The notes under the pieces: generated by a model
Databases searched by the model: none
What the model was told of the DNA's origin: nothing
Seen by the model: only the letters and a program-made list of their open reading frames with translations
Position numbers and translations under genes: made by a program
From: Alphaproteobacteria bacterium
GTDB lineage: Bacteria; Pseudomonadota; Alphaproteobacteria; Rhodospirillales; Magnetospirillaceae
Direction of reading: 5' to 3'
Length of the DNA stretch: 64,000 nt
NCBI GenBank assembly: GCA_021325215.1
Contig: JAJPHO010000026.1
Span: forward strand, 1-64,000
Shown here: positions 58,812 to 64,000 of the stretch, piece by piece
Layout of the letters: each line of letters opens with the position of its first letter
Numbering within the stretch: position 1 is the first letter of the stretch

Positions 58812-59663
58812 ATGAAGATTGGCCTGATCGGGGCGGGACTGATGGGCGGCGGCCTGGCCCGGCTGTTCGTCAAGGCGGGCTGGAGCGTCTCGGTGTTCGA
58901 TCCCGACCGCGCCGCGCTCGACCGCCTGGATATCGAGCTGCCGGGCCTGACGCTCTCTCAGTTGCTGCACGAGGTGGCCGGCGACGTCGATCTGATCATC
59001 GAATCGGCGCCCGAGAAGCCGGCGCTCAAGCAATCGATCTTCGCGGACCTGGCAAAAACGGCGCGGCCCGACACCATTCTCGCCACCAATTCCTCGGTGA
59101 TCCCGGTCGGCGTGGTGACCGAAAGCCTGTCCGATACCGATGCTAAGCGCGCCATCGGCCTGCATTTCTGGAACCCGCCGGATGTCGTGCCGCTGGTCGA
59201 GGTCATCCGTGGACCGCGCAGCGGCGACGCGGCGCTGAAGACGGCGCTGGAGTGGATGCGCGCCATCGGCAAGGACGCGGTGCCGGTCGAGAAGGACGCC
59301 GTGCCGGGCAACCGCATGCAGGCGGCTTTGTGGCGCGAGGCGATCGCCCTGGTGGAGGAGGGGATCTGCACCCCCGAGGATGTCGATATTATCGTCAAAC
59401 GCAGCTTCGGGCTGCGTCTGTCGGCGGTCGGGCCGCTGGAAAATCTCGATCTGATCAGCCTCGATCTCGGCGCCGACATTCTGCGCGTGGTGCTGCCGAC
59501 CCTGTCGAACGCTACCGAGCCGCCCAGGGAGCTGACCGACCGCATCGCCCGCGGCGAGAGGGGCGGGAAGTCCGGCAAGGGTTTCTATCGCGGCTGGACC
59601 GAGGAAAAGCTGGCCGCCCTGCGCTCCCGCCTGGCGGCCCATGTGACGTCGCTGCTGGGTTAA
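58812..59663 (+). CDS. 3-hydroxyacyl-CoA dehydrogenase family protein
   Basis: A 283-residue NAD-dependent dehydrogenase. Rossmann motif GAGLMGGG (7-14); LIIESAPEKPALKQSIFADL, ATNSSVIPVGVV and GLHFWNPPDVVPLVEVIRGP are the conserved 3HCDH blocks, the last with the catalytic His (H118) and partner Glu; the C-terminal domain has PGNRMQAALWREAIALVEEG and RGGKSGKGFYRGW. It is a single-domain bacterial type without crotonase fusion, near L-carnitine and 3-hydroxybutyryl-CoA dehydrogenases. Substrate is undetermined. It converges on the SDR gene. Confidence 0.9.
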   Translation: MKIGLIGAGLMGGGLARLFVKAGWSVSVFDPDRAALDRLDIELPGLTLSQLLHEVAGDVDLIIESAPEKPALKQSIFADLAKTARPDTILATNSSVIPVGVVTESLSDTDAKRAIGLHFWNPPDVVPLVEVIRGPRSGDAALKTALEWMRAIGKDAVPVEKDAVPGNRMQAALWREAIALVEEGICTPEDVDIIVKRSFGLRLSAVGPLENLDLISLDLGADILRVVLPTLSNATEPPRELTDRIARGERGGKSGKGFYRGWTEEKLAALRSRLAAHVTSLLG

Positions 59664-59685
59664 AGCCGCAGGAACCAGCCCCGAC

Positions 59686-59716
59686 GGAAAGCCCTCGCGG
59701 AAGATCGAGGGCTTCC
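59686..59716. terminator. Stem-loop between convergent dehydrogenase genes
   Basis: AAGCCCTCG (59689-59697) pairs perfectly with CGAGGGCTT (59706-59714). It lies 25 bases after the 3-hydroxyacyl-CoA dehydrogenase stop and before the convergent SDR stop. No strong U-run follows on either strand, so it is a probable rather than certain terminator. Confidence 0.45.
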
Positions 59717-59812
59717 CAACGATGGGAGGGCGAGGCTGACATTTCCGATGGTTCTTCTGGATACCCCTTTTGAACCATGATGGAAATATGCGCCCCACCT
59801 CCCGACAATTCG

Positions 59813-60565
59813 TCAGACCTGCGCCATGCCGCCATCGGCGAACAATTCGGCGCCGGCGATGAAGCTGGCTTCGTCCGAGGCCAGGAAGGCGACCGCCTTG
59901 GCGATCTCGTTAGGATCGGCGACGCGGCCCAGCGGCACCTGGCTGGCCAGATAATCGAGCAGGCCCTGCTGCTGCGCGGCGTCGGGGCCGGCCAGATCGA
60001 CCAGGCCGGGGGTTTTGACCGGGCCGGGGCTGATCACATTGACGCGGATGCCGCGCTCCTTGAGGTCGAGGGTCCAGCTGCGCGCCAGATTGCGCACGGC
60101 GGCCTTGGTGGCGCTGTAGATGCTGAAGGCGGCGGTGCCCATGGTGCCGGTGGTCGAGCCGGTCAGGATCACCGAGGCGCCGTCCTTCAGCAGCGGCAGG
60201 GCCTTCTGCACGGTGAACACCACGCCTTTGACGTTGCTGGCGAAGATGCTGTCGTAATGCTCTTCGGTGATGGCGCCCAGCGGCAGCATGGTGCCGCCGC
60301 CGGCATTGGCGAACAGCACGTCGATCTGGCCGTGCTTCTGCTGCACGGAATCATACAGGCGGTCGATGTCGGCCAGCTTGGACATGTCGCCCTGCACGCC
60401 GGTCACTTTGCCACCGATCGCTTTAACCGCGGCGTTCAGTTCGGCTTCGCGGCGGCCGGTAATGAAGACCGATGCGCCCTCATTGGCGAAGCGCTTGGCG
60501 GTGGCGAGGCCGATGCCGCTGGTGCCGCCGGTGACGACCACGACCTTATTGGCGAACTTGCTCAT
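59813..60565 (-). CDS. Short-chain dehydrogenase/reductase (classical SDR)
   Basis: A 250-residue classical SDR. Cofactor motif TGGTSGIG at 12-19, NAG structural motif at 87-89 (FANAGGG), catalytic Ser137 (LTGSTTG), Tyr150 and Lys154 (YSATKAA). It would oxidise or reduce an alcohol/carbonyl with NAD(P). Start ATG 60565 has AAGGAG nearby; the frame continues upstream through the LysR gene but that is not credible. It is divergent from a LysR gene, the common arrangement for a regulator-target pair of this size. Confidence 0.92.
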   Translation of the reverse strand: MSKFANKVVVVTGGTSGIGLATAKRFANEGASVFITGRREAELNAAVKAIGGKVTGVQGDMSKLADIDRLYDSVQQKHGQIDVLFANAGGGTMLPLGAITEEHYDSIFASNVKGVVFTVQKALPLLKDGASVILTGSTTGTMGTAAFSIYSATKAAVRNLARSWTLDLKERGIRVNVISPGPVKTPGLVDLAGPDAAQQQGLLDYLASQVPLGRVADPNEIAKAVAFLASDEASFIAGAELFADGGMAQV

Positions 60566-60578
60566 TTCAGTGCTCCTT

Positions 60579-60596
60579 GTTTCGTTGGGGCGAAAC
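60579..60596. promoter_or_regulatory. Inverted repeat in the SDR leader
   Basis: GTTTCG (60579-60584) and CGAAAC (60591-60596) form a perfect inverted repeat around TTGGGG just before the SDR ribosome-binding site on the minus strand, usable as an operator or a leader hairpin. Confidence 0.4.
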
Positions 60597-60665
60597 GCTC
60601 GCCCTGTGAGAAACAAGATGCATCTGGAACGATGAGTGGAGTAGACAGGTGAAATGCGCCTCACC

Positions 60666-60681
60666 GTTCCATGGGTGGAAC
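60666..60681. promoter_or_regulatory. Inverted repeat at the LysR start
   Basis: GTTCCA-TGGG-TGGAAC is a perfect 6-bp inverted repeat overlapping the first possible LysR start codon and ending just before the second (60683). It probably serves as an autoregulatory operator and argues for the second start. Confidence 0.45.
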
Positions 60682-60682
60682 A

Positions 60683-61582
60683 ATGATTGGTCCCGACTTG
60701 AATGATTACCTGCTGTTCGCCGAGATCGTCGTTCATGGCGGTTTCGCCGCCGCCGGCCGTGCTTTGCGGATGCCGAAATCGACTCTGAGCCGGCGTGTCG
60801 CGGCGCTGGAGGCGCGGCTCGGGGTGCGGCTGATCGAGCGCTCGACCCGGCGCTTCCGGGTTACCGAAGTCGGGCAGGCCTTTCATGAGCGCTGCCGGGC
60901 CATCCTGCTGGAAGTGCAGCAGGCCGAAGCGGCGGTGTCCGAGGCGCTGGGCGAGCCGCGCGGGACGGTGCGGGTCAGTTGTCCGCTCGGGTTGGTGGAG
61001 TCGCTTTCCGCGACCTTCTCCGCCTTTCTTCAGCGTTTCCCCAAGGTCAAGCTGCAAGTGGTCGCGCTGGACCGGCCGGTCGATCTGATCGCCGAACGGG
61101 TCGATGTGGCGATACGCGTGCGCGGCGCCCTGGATACCGACGCGGCGCTGACCCTGAGGACCCTTGGCAAATCCAGCCGGATACTCGTCGCCGCCCCGCA
61201 GCTTGCCACGGCTTGCGCGGGGGGCGACGTGGCGGCGCTGGCCGATCTGCCGACTTTGGCGACGACCGACCAGATGGGCGAGATCCAGTGGGAGTTCAAG
61301 AATGCCGAGGGGACGATCCGCTCGGTGCGCCATGAGCCGCGCATGACCTGCGTCGATTTCGGCGCTTTGCGCGACGCCGCGGTGGCCGGGCTGGGCATCG
61401 CGTTGCTGCCGGACCATGCCTGCTGGCTGCAGGTTGCCTCGGGAGAGCTGGTTCCGGTCTTTCCCGATTGGCGCACCGGGGAAGGTATCGTACATCTGGT
61501 CTTCACCACCCGGCGCGGCCTGCCGCCGGCGGTGCGCGCCTTCATCGACCATCTCGCGGCGGCTTTCCGGAATGATCTCTGA
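60683..61582 (+). CDS. LysR-family regulator, divergent from the SDR gene
   Basis: A 299-residue LysR protein: helix-turn-helix ([57 protein letters not shown]) and an effector domain of CrgA type ([40 protein letters not shown]). ATG 60683 is chosen because an inverted repeat overlaps ATG 60671. It likely activates or represses the divergent SDR gene 117 bases away. It overlaps the following PPTase gene by 11 bases. Confidence 0.88.
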   Translation: MIGPDLNDYLLFAEIVVHGGFAAAGRALRMPKSTLSRRVAALEARLGVRLIERSTRRFRVTEVGQAFHERCRAILLEVQQAEAAVSEALGEPRGTVRVSCPLGLVESLSATFSAFLQRFPKVKLQVVALDRPVDLIAERVDVAIRVRGALDTDAALTLRTLGKSSRILVAAPQLATACAGGDVAALADLPTLATTDQMGEIQWEFKNAEGTIRSVRHEPRMTCVDFGALRDAAVAGLGIALLPDHACWLQVASGELVPVFPDWRTGEGIVHLVFTTRRGLPPAVRAFIDHLAAAFRNDL

Positions 61583-62276
61583 CCTTCATCTGCTGCGCCT
61601 CGACCGCTTCGCCGATCTGACCGAAGAAACCTTGTTGGACCGCTATGGCGGGCTGCTGTCGCCGGAAGAGCGCCAGCGTCAGGCGCGGCCGAGCCTGGCC
61701 AAGCGCCGCCGCGAGGTGCTGCTGACCCGCGCTTTGGTGCGCTCGGTGCTGTCTTCCTATACCGGCGCCGATCCGCGCGATTGGCGCTTCGGCGTGGGCG
61801 AGCGCGGACGGCCCTTCGTCGAGGGGCTGTCCTTCGATTTCAATCTGGCCCATACCGAGGGGCTGATCGCCTGCCTGGTTTCCGATGCGCCGTCGCCCGG
61901 CGTCGATATCGAATTCATGTCGCGGCGGGGCAGGCTGGACGATGTCGCCCGGCATTTCTTCGCCAAGCCTGAATGTGATGACCTGCTGAGGACCGCCGAG
62001 GAGGGAAAGCGCCGCCGCTTCTTCGATTACTGGACCCTAAAGGAAGCCTACATCAAGGCGCGCGGCCTCGGCCTGGCTCTGCCGCTCGACGCCTTCTGGT
62101 TCACCTTGACCGGCGATCGGCCCGCGATCTCCTTCGACCATCGCATCGAGGACGATCCCGCCGCCTGGAGCTTCGAGACCCTGGAATTATCGGCGGATCA
62201 TCTGTGCTCGGTGGCGCTGAAAACCGCCGAACCGCCGGTCTTGCAGCTGTCAGAGACCCTACTCCTGCAAGCCTGA
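61572..62276 (+). CDS. 4'-phosphopantetheinyl transferase (Sfp/AcpT type)
   Basis: A 234-residue Sfp-type transferase that moves phosphopantetheine from CoA to acyl or peptidyl carrier proteins. It has the P1 region [10 protein letters not shown] (88-97), the Mg-binding GVDIE at 110-114 and the P3 motif [12 protein letters not shown] at 154-165. The start ATG 61572 lies inside the end of the LysR gene, so the two are translationally coupled. No NRPS, PKS or carrier gene is in the window; it may serve the fatty-acid carrier or a distant pathway. Confidence 0.93.
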   Translation: MISDLHLLRLDRFADLTEETLLDRYGGLLSPEERQRQARPSLAKRRREVLLTRALVRSVLSSYTGADPRDWRFGVGERGRPFVEGLSFDFNLAHTEGLIACLVSDAPSPGVDIEFMSRRGRLDDVARHFFAKPECDDLLRTAEEGKRRRFFDYWTLKEAYIKARGLGLALPLDAFWFTLTGDRPAISFDHRIEDDPAAWSFETLELSADHLCSVALKTAEPPVLQLSETLLLQA

Positions 62277-62359
62277 CATGCGCATTTCGCACCTGCGAAA
62301 TAAACCGGTTTCGCGTATATATCGGGCGTTGAATTTTCCTCCTCAGGGGTAATAAGAAA

Positions 62360-62569
62360 ATGACGAAGATCGCCGAATTCCGCGTGAAGAACGTCGTCCA
62401 GACCGTCGCGTCGCAGCGTGAAATCATCGATGCGATCCGCTACGCGCTGACCGAGCGCCAGGCCGACAGCCAGAATCATCTGGAGCAGGAAGCCCTGCAG
62501 GCCGAGCTGGACCGTTACACCGCCATCGCCGCCGACCTCGACAGCGCGCTGGAGAAGCTGGCCGCCTGA
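62360..62569 (+). CDS. Small helical protein, hypothetical
   Basis: A 69-residue protein (MTKIAEFRVKNVVQTVASQR, EIIDAIRYALTERQADSQNH, LEQEALQAELDRYTAIAADL) that is predicted all-helical with heptad hydrophobics, a likely short coiled coil. A weak AGGGG site lies 14 bases before ATG 62360. The stop codon is at 62567-62569 and the first base of a large inverted repeat is its last base, so the element forms the 3' end of the message. No family is recognised. Confidence 0.6.
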   Translation: MTKIAEFRVKNVVQTVASQREIIDAIRYALTERQADSQNHLEQEALQAELDRYTAIAADLDSALEKLAA

Positions 62570-62712
62570 GAGCCTGACCCGAAACCCGCCCCAGCGCCGC
62601 ATCTGCGTCGTTGCTGCGCTGCTCAAATCCTCACGTAGCGCTGCTACGCTCCGGTTTCGCGCTGCTCGCGCCTGGCATCTACGGCGCTGGTCCGAGTTTC
62701 GGGTCAGGCTCT
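62569..62712. repeat. 144-base inverted-repeat element (MITE/REP-like palindrome)
   Basis: The arms AGAGCCTGACCCGAAAC (62569-62585) and GTTTCGGGTCAGGCTCT (62696-62712) are perfect complements over 17 bases, and CAGCGCCG (62592-62599) with CGGCGCTG (62682-62689) extends them. The interior has palindromic GCTGCGCTGCTC and GCGCTGCTCGCG stretches and CGTAGCG/CGCTACG-like pairs. It resembles dispersed intergenic palindromes of alphaproteobacteria. It lies between the small gene and azlC. Confidence 0.8.
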
Positions 62713-62754
62713 GAGGCTTGGAATACTGACTGAAGGTCGTATACTCGCGCGGCG

Positions 62755-63480
62755 ATGTCGACCTTCAGCTCTTCTTCGGGTTCCCTTGCCTCCCAATTGT
62801 CCAGCGGCGCCGAATTCCGGCGTGGACTGCGGGAATCCTTGCCGGTTCTGATCGGCTTTCTCCCCATAGCGCTGGTGCTCGGCGCCCAGGCGACCGCCAA
62901 GGGTTTCCAAGTCTGGCAGGTTCCGCTGATGACCGGCGGCAATTTCGCCGGCGGGTCGGAATTCGTCGCCGTCGGGCTGTGGGCGGTGCCGCCCGATCTG
63001 CTGCTGATCGCGGCGATGACGCTGCTGGTCAATTCCCGCCATCTTTTGATGGGCGCGGCCCTGGCGCCGCTGGTCCGCCATCTGCCGGCGCGCAAGATCT
63101 TCCCCTCGCTGTTCGTGATGTGCGACGAAAGCTGGGCCATGGGCCTGGCCGACGCGAAGAAGCGCGGCGTGTTCAGTCTGCCTTATTATCTCGGCACCTC
63201 GGCCGGCATGTGGACGACCTGGGTGCTGTTCACCTTCATCGGCGCCTTTTTCGGGCCGATGATCGGCGATCTGTCGGTGTTCGGCTTCGACATGGCCTTC
63301 ACCGCCGTCTTCCTGGTGCTGCTGCGCGGCGCCTGGACCGGTTTCAAGGCGGCGCGGCCGTGGTTCGTCAGTCTGGCGGTGGCGGCGCCGACCTATCTGG
63401 TTCTGCCCGGCGCCTGGTATGTGGCGACCGGGGCGATTTCCGGCCTGGTCGCGGCGTTCTTCCTGGCGGAGGAGAAATGA
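62755..63480 (+). CDS. azlC: AzlC-family branched-chain amino acid exporter, large subunit
   Basis: A 241-residue membrane protein of the AzlC/YgaZ family: RRGLRESLPVLIGFLPIALV (residues 22-41), GGNFAGGSEFVAVGLWAV, TLLVNSRHLLMGAALAPLVR and LFVMCDESWAMGL are conserved blocks. With the small AzlD subunit it exports branched-chain amino acids or analogues such as azaleucine. The azlD gene follows after a 223-base gap holding a large repeat, which is unusual because the two genes normally touch or overlap. Confidence 0.9.
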   Translation: MSTFSSSSGSLASQLSSGAEFRRGLRESLPVLIGFLPIALVLGAQATAKGFQVWQVPLMTGGNFAGGSEFVAVGLWAVPPDLLLIAAMTLLVNSRHLLMGAALAPLVRHLPARKIFPSLFVMCDESWAMGLADAKKRGVFSLPYYLGTSAGMWTTWVLFTFIGAFFGPMIGDLSVFGFDMAFTAVFLVLLRGAWTGFKAARPWFVSLAVAAPTYLVLPGAWYVATGAISGLVAAFFLAEEK

Positions 63481-63526
63481 GCGACGGCATCTGCAGCCCG
63501 TTCGTTTCCGACGCTTCAAGGATTCA

Positions 63527-63664
63527 CCACGGAGACACGGAGACACGGAGGAACACGGAGAAAAGCGCCGCAGGCAATCATTCCGCTGTCCAAATACCCT
63601 TCGGGACGGGGCCAAGACTGCGCTCCGCGCTTTTCTCCTTCTCCGTGTCTCCGTGTCTCCGTGG
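63527..63664. repeat. Inverted repeat of CACGGAG units between azlC and azlD
   Basis: The left arm carries four near-tandem ACACGGAG units (63527-63567: CCACGGAGACACGGAGACAC...), and the right arm (63628-63664) is its complement (TCTCCGTGTCTCCGTGTCTC-CGTGG), separated by about 60 bases. This CACGGAGACACGGAG family of dispersed repeats occurs in many unrelated bacterial genomes. It would form a long hairpin in the azlCD message. Confidence 0.9.
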
Positions 63665-63703
63665 TAAAATAACGAGCCTCGCCGCCGCTCCAGCAGGTGG
63701 CGC

Positions 63704-64000
63704 ATGAGCAACGGCCTCATCGCAATCCTGACCATCGCCGCGATGGGCGCCGTCACCTATTGCACCCGGATCGGCGGGTTCCTGCTTCTCCGCAACCGGT
63801 CGCTCAGTCCGCGCGCTTTGGCGGTGCTGGAGGCTGTGCCGGGCTGCGTGCTGATTTCGGTGATCGCGCCGCGTTTCGTGTCCGACAAGCCGGCCGAATT
63901 GCTGGCCCTGGCGATCACTTTGCTGGCCGCCTGGCGGCTGCCGCTGCTGCCGACGGTGCTGGTCAGCGTGGTCGCCACCGGCCTGCTGCGTCATTTCATG
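63704..64000 (+). CDS. azlD: AzlD-family branched-chain amino acid exporter, small subunit (cut by window end)
   Basis: The first 99 codons of an AzlD/YgaH-type small membrane protein (MSNGLIAILTIAAMGAVTYC, TRIGGFLLLRNRSLSPRALA, VLEAVPGCVLISVIAPRFVS, LLALAITLLAAWRLPLLPTV). An AGGTGG site precedes ATG 63704. The family is about 100-110 residues, so the sequence ends within a few codons of the stop. It pairs with AzlC. Confidence 0.88.
   Translation, partial: MSNGLIAILTIAAMGAVTYCTRIGGFLLLRNRSLSPRALAVLEAVPGCVLISVIAPRFVSDKPAELLALAITLLAAWRLPLLPTVLVSVVATGLLRHFM

Noticed and set aside
63527-63664. CRISPR array suggested by repeated CACGGAGA units
   Set aside because: Units are 8 bases long, directly adjacent and arranged as an inverted repeat; there are no spacers or cas genes.

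Overview
The window is a GC-rich stretch of an alphaproteobacterial chromosome, most likely a free-living, motile, metabolically versatile member of the Rhodospirillales or a relative. The evidence is an NDUFS4-like electron-transport-chain protein typical of alphaproteobacteria, TonB-dependent uptake, a flagellar hook gene behind a sigma-54 type promoter, chemoreceptors, many LysR/IclR/MarR/HxlR regulators and dense catabolic operons. The species cannot be named from the sequence.

Layout. (1) 1-210: tail of a chemoreceptor. (2) 279-7208: a tightly overlapping seven-gene operon (IclR regulator, polycarboxylate-type MFS importer, CaiB-type CoA transferase, crotonase-fold protein, glutaconate-CoA-transferase-like subunits A and B, acyl-CoA ligase) behind two palindromes. 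(3) 7209-8449: structured leader, intrinsic terminator and a manganese (yybP-ykoY) riboswitch ahead of a TMEM165-family Mn exporter. (4) 8536-15344: two periplasmic binding proteins, peroxiredoxin plus AhpD-like pair, LysR, a COG4705 membrane protein, and flgE. (5) 15473-26883: a peptide/amide uptake and hydrolysis locus: TonB receptor, a three-part fusion of TTC38-type TPR protein, peptide-binding protein and DppB permease, a DppC permease, a double ATPase, plus amidase, P1 peptidase and alpha/beta hydrolase. (6) 26944-32676: NDUFS4-like gene, tRNA-Arg(TCT), then a lower-GC island with a jacalin-like lectin, small hypothetical genes, a HicA-like/HTH pair, a DUF4214 fragment and a HAF-repeat/DUF4214 protein. 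(7) 32719-43820: GAF-GGDEF-EAL protein, MFS and RND efflux systems controlled by two HxlR regulators with shared operators, cytochrome P460. (8) 43873-46939: two exported Asp-nucleophile alpha/beta hydrolases with a MarR regulator and matched operators; BON protein. (9) 46944-57088: an apparently complete sense-import-degrade operon, porin, DctA, chemoreceptor, LigK, LigU, a DUF1932 dehydrogenase, LigJ and LigI, with a LysR gene upstream. (10) 57187-64000: split secreted beta-rich gene, DUF1330, 3-hydroxyacyl-CoA dehydrogenase, SDR/LysR pair, PPTase, two inverted-repeat elements and azlCD.

Working together: operons 2, 5 and 9 each combine a transporter with enzymes and an adjacent regulator or receptor, so the window looks like a set of substrate-scavenging modules. 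The most unusual items are the TPR-SBP-permease fusion (19437-23156), the lig-type lower pathway lacking its ring-cleavage dioxygenase but carrying its own porin, transporter and chemoreceptor (46944-55914), the CoA-transferase-like pair that has lost its catalytic glutamate (4254-5793), and the riboswitch with an 11-bp competing helix (7656-7821).
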